Shown here: positions 45,701 to 49,514 of the stretch, in pieces
Layout of the letters: every line of letters starts with the position of its first letter
How positions within the stretch are numbered: position 1 is the first letter of the stretch
NCBI GenBank assembly: GCA_948470475.1
Contig: OX419340.1
Coordinates: 22,029,235 to 22,093,234 of the forward strand
DNA: 64,000 nt
Reading direction: 5' to 3'
Origin: Galaxea fascicularis
Lineage: Eukaryota > Cnidaria > Anthozoa > Scleractinia > Euphylliidae
The notes under the pieces: model-generated
What the model was told of the DNA's origin: nothing
What the model saw: the letters and a program-made list of their open reading frames with translations, nothing else
Databases searched by the model: none
Made by a program: the position numbers and the translations under genes

Positions 45701-46713
45701 CCTTCTTAAGCTAAACAACAACAGCTGGGATCTTTTCTAGAACAACTCATCTCACAAGAGAATACGTGTAAGGTAAAGTATTACTTCACAATATAGCAAC
45801 AGCAGCAACTGCAGAACGAATACCCTAGCACCACATTTAATTTACAACATGATTAATGCCCATGAAGAACGACAGATATCACAAATTATACATGAATACA
45901 CTGAGGTACTGTTATTGAATGATCTGTACATGAAGTGGTGGGCCATTCCGCAGTCAAGCCAATATTAACCTTTGCTAAAAAAATTAGCATCTGTGTATTT
46001 ATGAACTTTTATAATTTTAAACGAATGTGTATAATCATATAAAAAATCCGGTCATTTACAAATCAAAATATTATTAGCATAACATGTAACCGATTACTAC
46101 GGGCACGATGAAAACAATATTTAGGATTCTCAAGAAAATAAACAGCTTCCAATGACCAAAAGAAAAAAACAAGTTAAAATACAAATAGTGAAATCAATCA
46201 GCCGCGAAAATATCAAAACTGCTTGCCGAAGTTTGTACTAGCGAATCGAAAGCGAGACGATAAAATTATTCTTCTGATCACACTTTCCACGCCTTGGTAA
46301 TAAATCCAGCCAGTACAATATTATTTTTTCATATCAATTTACATTTATTTTACAGTTTCACCATTTTACTAAGTCTTTGCTTCCAAAGGCCTGTAGGCTA
46401 ACAGACTTGCATTAGCAGGAATAACCAGTTAGTTTAAAAATGTACACAGCTTGGAAACTAATTAAACTCGGGTGATAATTTTACGTTTGTATCAACTGAC
46501 TGATCTATTATCTTTTAACCTTATCAGTATACTTGGCAGAGAAATGTCTTTATATTCTTTACAGTATCTCTCTTACCGTTCCAACGGTGTTTGTCCTTCC
46601 AAATACAAAGCTCTATAGTGAGCGGATAGCTTTTGACAGAGACCAAGTTTTCGGGATTTTCGAAGGCGATCCAGTTGTTCTTGGGTTTCGCCTTGGGTGT
46701 CTTCCGAAGACAT
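4358..46713 (-). CDS. UNC13D-like: Munc13-4 / unc-13 homolog D-like protein (26 coding exons, 3' part off-window)
   Basis: Munc13-4 proteins tether and prime secretory granules: C2 domains bind calcium and membrane, and the MUN region acts on SNAREs. I joined 26 GT-AG exons running from 46713 down to 4358. Their phases agree at every junction and they total 2556 bp = 852 codons with no stop. Residues 1-164 are an N-terminal region with an acidic stretch around 74-100; the C2A domain covers about 165-355, with loop aspartates at 184 and 190 (KDANGLSDPYC) and a WDCDD loop near 265-269; the MUN/MHD1 region follows to 852. Exon by exon it parallels the order of human Munc13-4, for example EWPDP, HSTSAVD and LDDYHGWF. 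Human Munc13-4 is about 1090 residues, so roughly 240 residues (MHD2, C2B) are missing and presumably lie left of base 1. BAIAP3 is the main alternative family; local resemblance favours Munc13-4. Introns hold most of the window's transposons. Confidence 0.88.
4751..5191. mobile_element. hAT-like MITE, 441 bp
   Basis: Inverted ends of about 90 bp: CAGGAACCCATCACTAGG at the left, and the reverse complement of the right end reads CAAGAGCCCATCACTAGG. The direct repeat CCTACGT flanks it at 4744-4750 and 5192-5198. CA-starting termini with a 7-8 bp duplication suggest hAT. It has no coding capacity and lies between exons 26 and 25. Confidence 0.7.
5356..5460 (-). CDS. Munc13-4-like exon 25
   Basis: 105 bp, phase 0 on both sides, acceptor TTTTCGTAG, donor GTAACG. 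It encodes ICGSASYYADLLFQKMIENN and an acidic tail DEDPSQFDVSEQ. Confidence 0.82.
5825..5899 (-). CDS. Munc13-4-like exon 24
   Basis: 75 bp, phase 0 on both sides, acceptor GTGATTAG, donor GTATGT. It encodes IREFWKKLEWPDPAGSYVFV and ends MQITN; human has LDWPDPEEAF at this point. Confidence 0.9.
6047..6633. mobile_element. Inverted-repeat MITE, about 590 bp
   Basis: ATGTATCAGTCAAATCCAAG near 6049 reappears inverted near 6630. The similarity extends inward through CCCGGGCA on both sides. The exact boundary and target site are unclear. It sits in the intron between exons 24 and 23. Confidence 0.6.
6945..7013 (-). CDS. Munc13-4-like exon 23
   Basis: 69 bp, phase 0 on both sides, acceptor TTTTCATAG, donor GTAACA. 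It encodes ILRIDESVTHSTSAVDAVGC; HSTSAVD is shared with Munc13-4. Confidence 0.9.
7653..7776 (-). CDS. Munc13-4-like exon 22
   Basis: 124 bp, acceptor TTTTTTCAG, donor GTATGT. It encodes YALDDYHGWFKQPVMRWL and RIRKAVEIDK, close to human LALDNFHRWFQPAIPSWL and RVQRAVQMDE: the clearest MHD1 signature in the window. Confidence 0.93.
8113..8186 (+). mobile_element. tRNA-headed SINE fragment
   Basis: An A-box-like TAGCTCAGTTGGTTGGAGCA and B-box-like GGGTTCAAGCC sit 30-odd bases apart, but no cloverleaf with a proper anticodon stem can be drawn. It runs into an (ACAT)n tract at about 8185-8210. The same head recurs at 18717 and 60460. Confidence 0.65.
8185..8210 (+). repeat. (ACAT)n microsatellite
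   Basis: Six uninterrupted ACAT units directly after the SINE head, likely its variable tail. Confidence 0.85.
9730..9875 (-). CDS. Munc13-4-like exon 21
   Basis: 146 bp, acceptor GTGGAAAG. A closer GT (GTGAAG at 9739) would break the frame of exon 22, so I chose the donor GTACGA, which gives ISYRNIGEA plus AA. It encodes VHNTMRNINKRLKQ and KLFLLYLAVKEVI. The donor is the least certain junction in the model. Confidence 0.78.
9929..10265. mobile_element. Harbinger-family MITE, degenerate copy
   Basis: The left end contains CTTAAGCAACGAGGGCGGCA and the right end TTTTCGTTGCCGTTGCCGTC, the inverted pattern also seen at 56537-56902. The right terminus has decayed, so no target duplication can be read. 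Confidence 0.55.
10921..10969 (-). CDS. Munc13-4-like exon 20 (49 bp)
   Basis: 49 bp, acceptor TTTTTCAG, donor GTAAAT. It encodes TEVKYFTTVYNQLELM, the start of the MHD1-type helical block. Phase 2 in, phase 0 out. Confidence 0.78.
11502..11599 (-). CDS. Munc13-4-like exon 19
   Basis: 98 bp, acceptor CTATAG, donor GTGAGT. It encodes GEEAMLSAMVEVANSLVTDM then HQAKTCYRKIFA, aligning with LLGLVQDVIGDLHQCQ and WDKIF. Confidence 0.88.
12153..12209 (-). CDS. Munc13-4-like exon 18
   Basis: 57 bp, phase 0 on both sides, acceptor GTCTCAG, donor GTAGGA. It encodes ESALAWYKKVYAWKEPRTK. Confidence 0.8.
12351..12570 (+). mobile_element. tRNA-derived SINE with conserved body
   Basis: The head (from GCCGCAGTGGTGAGACCACT) has a B box GGGTTCGATTCCCGG at 12391-12406. 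It is followed by a body containing TTGGTTCTCTACTTTGCTCC and GAGAGGTTTTACTCCGG, a composition I recognise from dispersed repeats of stony corals. A TTTA-rich tract (12572-12604) follows. Confidence 0.65.
12833..12917 (-). CDS. Munc13-4-like exon 17
   Basis: 85 bp, acceptor CATTACAAG, donor GTAGGT. It encodes CLVNLYKLEVFKDAAKEPLN and on to SNLLK, the helix after the exon-16 VFP motif. Confidence 0.85.
13284..13408 (-). CDS. Munc13-4-like exon 16
   Basis: 125 bp, acceptor CCTTCAG, donor GTAAGT. It encodes LLKSLKQFTENCWRLMMKYR then EVFPATDRGKISRLINLL; human Munc13-4 has RRFRSVFPLSVSDS in this place. Confidence 0.9.
14124..14241 (-). CDS. Munc13-4-like exon 15
   Basis: 118 bp, acceptor GGCATCAG, donor GTAAGA. 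It contains RWSLFSHHHWLEPLKYSS and IHHRWKAGQLSQRE. The acceptor was chosen because it alone keeps the frame from exon 14 to exon 16. Confidence 0.8.
14316..14422 (-). CDS. Munc13-4-like exon 14
   Basis: 107 bp, acceptor TTTTTAG, donor GTAAGT. It encodes LCPQAEFILHQHALQNELKE, equivalent to the SPQAATVLFLHATQKDL helix. Confidence 0.85.
14743..14847 (-). CDS. Munc13-4-like exon 13
   Basis: 105 bp, phase 0 on both sides, acceptor TTTGGCAG, donor GTTAGT. It encodes LYPTAIDIHGAFLREFIKYG, which aligns with the YTVHLHLLQQLVSHE segment that starts the helical region. Confidence 0.78.
15690..16750 (-). mobile_element. Penelope-like element, 5'-truncated and decayed, minus strand
   Basis: The frame at 16724-16491 (minus) carries GTAMGSPVS and LWLRYVDDTS, reverse-transcriptase blocks of the Penelope type (YVDD at about 16607-16596). 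The next frame (16497-16177) carries TVYRKPSHTDRQL, the PLE thumb motif, after a frameshift. A C-terminal remnant (FIFQIGTLNPHDINERFSF) lies at about 16045-15975. The GIY-YIG part between them is not readable. The 3' end carries a CGAAACGTCAGC motif near 15840-15860, typical of PLE terminal repeats. It lies in the intron between exons 13 and 12. Confidence 0.75.
16930..17410 (+). mobile_element. Penelope-like element 3' end, plus strand
   Basis: The frame 16958-17239 contains WFTDLEQTPLNRYN, a PLE C-terminal motif, and runs to a stop. It is followed by a PLE-type terminal sequence with GTTGTCGAAACATCAGTCAA at about 17320-17340. This copy points away from the minus-strand copy at 15690-16750, so two truncated elements are joined head to head. 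Confidence 0.65.
17542..18344. mobile_element. hAT-like non-autonomous element, 803 bp
   Basis: The termini CAGGGTCCGACATT (left) and AATTTCGGACCCTG (right) are inverted. CATTT flanks both sides (17537-17541 and 18345-18349). Subterminal TTGGTCGCC-type motifs occur near both ends. There is no transposase. It is in the intron between exons 13 and 12. Confidence 0.65.
18436..18543 (-). CDS. Munc13-4-like exon 12, end of C2A
   Basis: 108 bp, phase 0 on both sides, acceptor TATTTTAG, donor GTAATC. It encodes IDQWFKLAGR and GDCHLKITL, matching the DQWYPLE and GQCHLQF strands that close C2A. Confidence 0.9.
18637..18834. mobile_element. Inverted-repeat element enclosing a tRNA-like SINE head
   Basis: The 42-bp arms 18637-18678 and 18793-18834 are near-perfect inverted copies (AAGGATGATCCTCGCAGTTG). 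Between them, 18717-18790 is a tRNA-like block with TAGCTCAGTTGGTTAGAGCA and GGGTTCAAACC. It is a mixed SINE/MITE structure. The same arms recur in degenerate form at 60356-60540. Confidence 0.7.
18951..19047 (-). CDS. Munc13-4-like exon 11
   Basis: 97 bp, acceptor TCCGTCAG, donor GTAATA. It encodes FFKDVMQSARKSTCAQDG then NIDDFLGFVEIPVK, the C2A DDFLG motif. Confidence 0.87.
19589..19666 (-). CDS. Munc13-4-like exon 10
   Basis: 78 bp, acceptor GTTACAG, donor GTACAG. It completes WDCDD, the C2A loop 3 aspartates, then runs to GFSGMG. The phases join on both sides. Confidence 0.85.
19667..21273. other. Intron 9-10 with tandem duplication and LINE-tail-like sequence
   Basis: No exon is seen. 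20320-20530 holds two imperfect copies, about 125 bp apart, of a C-rich segment with ACCCAGGAGGGCCACCCC-type text. 20580-21120 resembles the 3' untranslated tail of a non-LTR element, ending AATAAAGAATTGCACTGAAC. The family is not identified. Confidence 0.4.
21274..21318 (-). CDS. Munc13-4-like exon 9 (45 bp)
   Basis: 45 bp, acceptor TTAACAG, donor GTAAGT. It encodes KVTNSYKERFHLDI and two bases of Trp; human Munc13-4 has ITNASFHLDMW here. Confidence 0.88.
21843..21888. repeat. Perfect short hairpin
   Basis: AAGAAAGGGTTCTCGG and its reverse complement surround a loop of about 8 bases. It is probably the tip or core of a palindromic MITE; nothing suggests a microRNA. Confidence 0.7.
22091..22600 (+). 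pseudogene. Penelope-like element fragment with GIY-YIG start
   Basis: Frame 22091-22360 ends in YLKIPFILERLNHK. After a frameshift, frame 22309-22572 continues RVTDKSNTLRRALSHNTTEH and NAGYQITCNNCNQHYIGSTP. QITCNNCNQHYIGST is the N-terminal strand of the PLE GIY-YIG endonuclease. It is truncated on both sides. It lies in the intron between exons 9 and 8. Confidence 0.75.
23506..24621 (+). mobile_element. 5'-truncated non-LTR retrotransposon (LINE) with target duplications
   Basis: TGTACTAGAAAA occurs at 23494-23505 and again at 24622-24633, an exact 12-bp target duplication. The insert keeps the C-terminal half of a reverse transcriptase and ends in an (ATGTA)n tail at about 24599-24621. 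The clade looks RTE/CR1-related, which is a guess from the coding style. Confidence 0.85.
23583..24601 (+). pseudogene. LINE reverse transcriptase, C-terminal part, broken
   Basis: The frame contains GVRQGCVWSPLLFGIVIDWV, then LDFADDIALTEESEQ (the catalytic ADD box), then VYLGSTISHNGNL, IYQAVVLSTLLYGSESW and a His/Arg-rich tail WLGHVTRM. One in-frame stop (23883-23885) interrupts it, and a frameshift near 24500 moves the end (VAQDRKEWRSFVLALC) to another frame. It cannot be active. Confidence 0.85.
25574..25763 (-). CDS. Munc13-4-like exon 8, core of C2A
   Basis: 190 bp, acceptor CTTTTAG, donor GTAAGG. It opens LSDPYCMLGL with the second loop-1 aspartate and ends in TLNPVWNEIFT, the canonical C2 strand. 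A Lys/Arg-rich stretch (KAKKTKVHRKKSRT) lies between them, where human Munc13-4 has a basic loop. Confidence 0.93.
26047..26125. repeat. Long near-perfect palindrome
   Basis: Arms of about 36 bp (CGTGATTTTGAAAGTTCTCA) meet at a loop of about six bases (TTTAGG). It is likely the centre of a larger palindromic MITE reaching from about 25890 to 26180. Confidence 0.75.
26190..26470 (-). repeat. Solo Penelope terminal repeat
   Basis: Compared with the reverse complement of 17180-17400, it shares AAGGACTGTTTAAGGTGACA, ACAACCTGAGC, CAAGTGATTTGTG and GGCTGTGAAGACTGTA in the same order and spacing. No coding part is attached. On the minus strand it reads CTGATGACGAG with GTTGTCAAAATG. Confidence 0.65.
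26694..26732 (-). CDS. Munc13-4-like small exon 7 (39 bp)
   Basis: 39 bp, acceptor ATTTTTAG, donor GTATTT. It encodes VEARNLEAKDAN within the C2A calcium loop 1; Asp184 is here. The last base G joins exon 8 to give Gly187. Confidence 0.85.
27100..27206 (+). repeat. (ATTC)n / (AATC)n microsatellite
   Basis: Interrupted tetranucleotide tract next to microexon 6. Its closeness to the exon 6 donor (27254) means length changes would fall within about 50 bp of the splice site. Confidence 0.9.
27255..27282 (-). CDS. Munc13-4-like microexon 6 (28 bp)
   Basis: 28 bp, acceptor TACCCTAG, donor GTAAGA. It encodes PPTCMMKVE plus one base; the base joins exon 7 to give Val. This is the first beta strand of C2A. 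Phase 0 in, phase 1 out. It is too short to call alone and is supported by the flanking exons. Confidence 0.8.
28257..29467. mobile_element. Palindromic TTAA-target element inside DIRS gag, itself interrupted
   Basis: TTAA flanks both sides (28253-28256, 29468-29471). The ends AGTGTATATGACA and TGTCATATACACT are inverted, and similarity runs inward through GGAAGAGCTTTCAAA and, after a second insertion, through 28741-28866 against 29288-29404. TTAA targets are typical of piggyBac and Kolobok-like elements. It is non-coding. Confidence 0.8.
28320..28740. mobile_element. Third-level nested insertion within the palindromic element
   Basis: The left arm of the host element stops after GAAGAAT (28319) and resumes at AATGGC (28741), while the right arm is continuous. 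AAT appears on both sides and may be a 3-bp target duplication. The insert contains a hairpin built from GTGATTTGTCAGTG and its counterpart. Its family is unknown. Confidence 0.65.
30150..31640 (+). pseudogene. DIRS-type reverse transcriptase / RNase H remnant
   Basis: Motifs in order but in shifting frames: MMKLDLRNAYYTVPIHQES (about 30530-30595), LPFGLSLAPQVFT (about 30645), YLDDLLLIHNQ (about 30740), FLGAVLDMTQ (about 30885), LSSLLGHMSHAARTGLW (about 31000) and IIRTDASLWGWGA (RNase H, about 31235). At least two frameshifts separate them. The YLDD box is intact, but the gene is not. Confidence 0.8.
32338..32370 (+). repeat. (TAA)n microsatellite
   Basis: About ten TAA units, 30 bp from exon 5 of the Munc13-4-like gene. 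Confidence 0.9.
32400..32459 (-). CDS. Munc13-4-like exon 5
   Basis: 60 bp, phase 0 on both sides, acceptor CTCTACAG, donor GTGGGT. It encodes SLNISEETHRNLYAKTKERE, equivalent to the EPEEH-containing spacer just before C2A. Confidence 0.8.
33187..33294 (-). CDS. Munc13-4-like exon 4
   Basis: 108 bp, phase 0 on both sides, acceptor TATCACAG, donor GTGAGA. It encodes EALYCELLYTVIHQLG, matching the conserved ALYTVLHRLG-type segment that precedes C2A in Munc13-4. Confidence 0.85.
33351..36201. mobile_element. 2.85-kb element with GCAGCGCTGC-rich subterminal arrays
   Basis: Inverted ends: CCCCCCCGTACGAACG at the left, and the right end reads CGTTTCGTACGGGGGG. Inside both ends lie dense runs of CAGCGCTGCA-like boxes (about 33370-33650 and 35930-36180), including four tandem CGCTGCATAA units near 35938-35985 and a shared GAGTCRCTCAAGCAGC. 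The middle has minus-strand frames of 66-70 codons (33915-33715, 34620-34408) that I do not recognise. The target duplication is unclear. It lies in the intron between exons 4 and 3. Confidence 0.65.
36837..37380. repeat. GATC-dense minisatellite, first block
   Basis: Degenerate units built on AAGATCTT and AGGATCCT palindromes. I count about 31 GATC in roughly 480 bp, where about two are expected by chance. The array resumes at 38395 after a PLE insertion. Confidence 0.85.
37461..37515 (-). ncRNA. Hammerhead-ribozyme-like motif in the PLE 3' region
   Basis: Reading the minus strand: CTGATGA (37507-37501), a stem-loop with GACAC/GTGTC, then GAAA (37480-37477), a short C-GUUGG-G loop, then GTC (37470-37468). 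These are the order and core blocks of a type I hammerhead. Helix I is weak (CAC/GUG plus one pair with a bulge). Hammerheads are known in Penelope-like elements; activity here is unproven. Confidence 0.5.
37553..38347 (-). CDS. Penelope-like RT C-terminus plus GIY-YIG endonuclease, 264 codons open
   Basis: The frame starts MSFLDLNVYRAHRGNLETSV with the VYRKPTHTDKYL thumb motif, and later has YSIPCNDCDHEYIGQTKRQL, the GIY-YIG nuclease start, with conserved Arg and Glu following in RLKEHQKAV. It closes LHLIKTKGR. The polymerase core is missing, so this is a 5'-truncated copy, but this frame has no stops and is the youngest-looking retroelement frame in the window. The annotated Met is only the first in the frame. 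Confidence 0.85.
   Translation of the reverse strand: MSFLDLNVYRAHRGNLETSVYRKPTHTDKYLAFDSHHPICHKKSVTRTLLMRADCLPSSCDSRAKERKYVFDVLKVNGYPNTFLRNCLKPVTPSLNTSGDEVSATGFAVIPYIRGVTEPIKRVLSSHNVKVAQKPFQTFSHIFAKPKDPVLKEQRTDAVYSIPCNDCDHEYIGQTKRQLGTRLKEHQKAVFLCKKENSALSEHACQTNHTIAWDNSKIITTNRRYHQRLCLEAWHINSAHAPLNRDDGGLLPDTYLHLIKTKGR
38395..38505. repeat. GATC minisatellite, continuation beyond the PLE
   Basis: The same degenerate AAGGATCTCTAAGGATT-type units as at 36837-37380. Confidence 0.7.
38506..40734. other. Intron sequence, nothing assigned
   Basis: AT-rich text with scattered short frames, for example plus-strand 39826-40008, none matching a family I know. A C tract sits at about 38850. A short hairpin (AGTTTTAACTC) is near 39105-39130. 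Confidence 0.4.
40735..41260. repeat. GATC-dense minisatellite, second block
   Basis: About 26 GATC in 520 bp with the same AAGATCTT/AGGATCCT units as the block 3.5 kb upstream. It includes a G run at about 40936-40949. The frames on the minus strand here are by-products of the repeat. Confidence 0.85.
41817..43363. mobile_element. 1547-bp element with a perfect 10-bp target duplication
   Basis: ATCCCTACTT occurs at 41807-41816 and 43364-43373. The ends AACCTGCGATCAGGC and GCCTGATCGCAGGTT are perfect inverted repeats of 15 bp. Just inside the left end, CAATTG-centred arms form a hairpin (41825-41895). A 9-11 bp duplication fits Mutator-like elements. The only sizeable frame (42149-42331, plus) is not recognised. 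Confidence 0.75.
43852..43956 (-). CDS. Munc13-4-like exon 3
   Basis: 105 bp, phase 0 on both sides, acceptor TTTTGTAG, donor GTAAAA. It encodes the acidic linker EVVSDESLSNPIEDEG and on to AILTDKQ (residues 74-108). Confidence 0.78.
44225..44395. mobile_element. Palindromic MITE, about 170 bp
   Basis: AAATTCTGAGTAAGGTAAAA at the left is mirrored by TTTTACCAGAATTTAG at the right. The inner halves (CTTTGTCTC / GAGACAAAG) also pair, so the whole unit can fold on itself. Confidence 0.6.
44926..45293. mobile_element. Palindromic MITE, about 367 bp
   Basis: The outer arms GCCGTTTTTATACTAGAGAT and their inverse at 45258-45293 pair, and internal segments 45030-45110 and 45180-45260 also pair (GGGCAAACATATGTACTTC). 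The frame at 45040-45285 is a by-product. Confidence 0.7.
45394..45475 (-). CDS. Munc13-4-like exon 2
   Basis: 82 bp, acceptor TTATTAG, donor GTATTA. It encodes a polar, Asn/Glu-rich linker (residues 46-73, ending TVESQKK). Phase 2 in, phase 0 out. Confidence 0.7.
46577..46713 (-). CDS. Munc13-4-like exon 1 with start codon
   Basis: The ATG is at 46713-46711 and opens MSSEDTQGETQEQLDRLRKS. The exon is 45 codons plus two bases and ends at a GTAAGA donor. The two leftover bases CG are completed by exon 2 to give Arg46. The start is the first Met of a frame that joins cleanly; an upstream non-coding exon cannot be excluded. Confidence 0.75.
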
Positions 46714-47500
46714 TTCAGTTTACAGTTACTAACACTACTAAGTTGCTTTGTAGCTCTCAAGTACTAAACATGATGAATCCACAATTCCGAACGATGTAAC
46801 GGTTTGACGCTTAACTTAATAATTCCTGTTCGCCTAATTTGCATTTGCAAATGTGATGATCATTTCGATCGGGATCAATTATTCCAAAAAAGTTGCGATG
46901 GAGACGGTGCGAACGATTCAGACAGCTAAGCCTGTTGGCGTCGGAATGAATTGGCTGTCGTGTGACATAAGATGATCGTCAAAAGGTTCATTCCTTCAAT
47001 ATTTAGCTGCAAAAATTTATAAGCACCTTTCAATCGGTCACTCAACCCGGGTGTTTACGTTTGTCACGTGCACGAGCCCACTAACTAGTTGACACGCAAA
47101 CGAGCGAACTCAAAACAAACTGAATCAAACTAGAATCGAACGAGTTATTGAAAGCTGATGATAGTTATACCCAAAGAATAGAGAAAAGTGACCTTTGTTT
47201 GCTGGATATTTCAGGAATCCCGTCGGTGGCAAGCGCTTTCTTCATTATTAGTCTCGCTCAAACTTCCAACGTGCATGCAGCCTTCTCAGCTTTCTCTCAA
47301 TCAGCAGCTTCTAGATCCGCATCTTACGACACCCTGGGAATACAAGAATTAACCAGGATAGAAAGAGCAGCGTAATTATATCATGCGAACTTCAGAACCC
47401 AGGCAAAAAGGACTGTGTGCACCTGTGATCAGAGATCAACTCCTTGTGACAAGCTCTGTCACGCCTGTGTCACATGAGATGCAAACAAGAAATCACCCTG
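46714..47500 (-). promoter_or_regulatory. Putative 5' flank of the Munc13-4-like gene
   Basis: This stretch directly precedes the predicted start codon. No TATA box, initiator or 5' exon can be assigned with confidence. CACGTG occurs near 47067. The plus frame 47148-47375 is not recognised. Confidence 0.3.
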
Positions 47501-47504
47501 CAGA

Positions 47505-48525
47505 TAGAGAATAAATGTGATACCGAGTAAATGCATTGTGTCTGTAATACAGGCAACAAAAGCAAAGAGTAGTTGAGGTACTTGTAATATTTCGATATAA
47601 TTCTATATCATTATCAGACTAGGTTGACATCAGTCCCTCTTGCAGCCGTTTTTAGTTTCGTCACGCAACGAGCGAACTGTAAAAAAGCATTAATATACAC
47701 GTGGAAATGCAAAACAAAGAAAATGCTATCAAGAGAGTAGGCATAATTCCCTACTGGCATAAAAATGTCCGGCAGTTGTATAAGGCTTGTATGTATTTGA
47801 ACTGATCACAATGGTTCAGATGTTTATATAGAACGCTATCTTTGTCCGTGAGCGCATGTTCTTGTGTGCAGACAAGTAGAGTTCTGTTCGTTTTGCCGAT
47901 GTACGAAGAACTGCAACGAGACGAGTAAATTTGTATACAACATTAGATTGACTTAATGGCGGCGTTTTGTTTTTAGTGTTTGTGGAGAAACATAGTTTTG
48001 TGGTCTTCTGTTTTATTCGGATGTCCACATTCGGATCGACCAGGCATCTCCGAAGTTTGCGTTTTAAGTTTCTTAACAAAGTGTGTTGTTTGGTCACCAA
48101 CGAATGGGATGGTCAGCCAAATTGTTGAGGCCTGGCATGAGAACAACCCACATTCTACTCCAATGAACAAAGAATTTCTCATCCAAACTGTGTGTGACAA
48201 CACAAACATAATAGACAGCGTTGACAATTGGAACCTATTACTGTATAAAGAAACTCACCATATTAAGCGTTCAACACCATCTTTGAACATCGGTTTAAAA
48301 GTCAGCAGGGAATTATGCCTATTCTCTTGATATTTTGCATCTCCACGTATATGTTAATGCTAATGTACCATCTTACAGTACTTAAACTCTGCTACCTGTA
48401 TGTCAACCTAGTCTGATGATGATATAGAATTATATCGAAATATTACAAGTACCTTAACGACTCTTTGCTTTTGTTGCCTGTATTACAGACACAATGCATT
48501 TACTTGGTATCACATTTATTCTCTA
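47505..48525. mobile_element. Head-to-head pair of Penelope-like 3' ends with 126-bp inverted terminal repeats
   Basis: 47505-47630 and 48400-48525 are inverted copies. On the minus strand, 48100-47816 has a GIY-YIG remnant (SNVVYKFT, then a frameshift and RTELYLSAHKN). On the plus strand, 48160-48330 has a different C-terminal piece (NWNLLLYKETHHIKRSTPSL, then SRELCLFS). Each copy's 3' terminal repeat faces outward. The right arm holds CTGATGA (48413-48419), a GATATA/TATATC stem and GAAA (48437-48440). Confidence 0.7.
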
Positions 48526-49232
48526 TATGTTAAAGTTAACAGCAGGTAATGGAAATGCCTACGTCCGTTACCGGCAGCTTAGTTACAGGTTCACAGATAC
48601 TTGAGGCGAGCTAAACATCGAGAAAGAAAATCGAGGTTTTCGTCACTCGTTCTCGCGCAATTTAAATATCTAAGAGTCTGGAAAAGGTTAAAATAACCCA
48701 GAAAAGAAAAAGAAACAACTGCGAAAGCCTACCATGCGTTCTTCAGCGAAAGGTGAGCGGTGTGTGCTTCGTTTTCGGCTTCGGCCTCTGTCGTTTTCGA
48801 GTCCTTTGCTTTTGATGTATACGGCCTGTTACGCACACATGCGTGTATGTATGTGGTCTGCGCTAGATTCTAAAATACCCGCTCACCTTTCTACAGAATC
48901 AGTGGTTTGCCACCGCAGTCACCGCAGTCCGCAGTCTATTTTAGGGTAAGAAGAGAGAGCGTGGGAAGTTCTGCGACTGAGGTCCATGTTCCGCTATGCG
49001 CGGTCATAGGTTTAATCACATGTGATCACTTTTCTGGCTTTTATTTCCGTCCGCACAATTCTTGAACTTACTATTTAATCTAAACTGAACAATATCGGTA
49101 AATAGCAAAGGTTCGCAAGACATGATAAAATTTCAATATTATTACCTAGTTTTTCAATTAAATACCAGTTTCCACAATTCCGCATACTTCTGTTATTACT
49201 TTTCATCGTGAATCAGATTTCACATTGCTTAC

Positions 49233-49514
49233 CTCGTGTTCACCTGACTTGAATTGCAACATACTACTACTGAAGTGTATGTGATCAAATGACTCTGGCA
49301 GAAGTGCGAATAAAATAATGCTACGCAGGAACTTTTGGAGCCGTCGTGATGACATTTTATCAAGTGATACATCAGTTTTAGTATTTTTTCCTTCAGTATC
49401 TGATGGATTCAAGAGTCGGGTAACGATATTTGAAGGCACAATTGCAGTCACGATAGTACACGTCTGTTCATCGAGAATAATAAACATCAAGAGAAATGGA
49501 AATATGTCTGCCAT
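49233..49514 (-). CDS. Possible first coding exon of a secreted protein
   Basis: ATG at 49514 opens a hydrophobic, signal-peptide-like start (MADIFPFLLMFIILDEQ) and the frame runs 94 codons to a clean GTAAGC donor, phase 0. The rest is polar with a second hydrophobic patch (RSIILFALLPESF). I recognise no domain. No continuing exon was found before the Munc13-4-like gene. A phase-0 join to that gene's exon 3 (43956) as an alternative 5' end is formally possible but unsupported. Confidence 0.35.
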
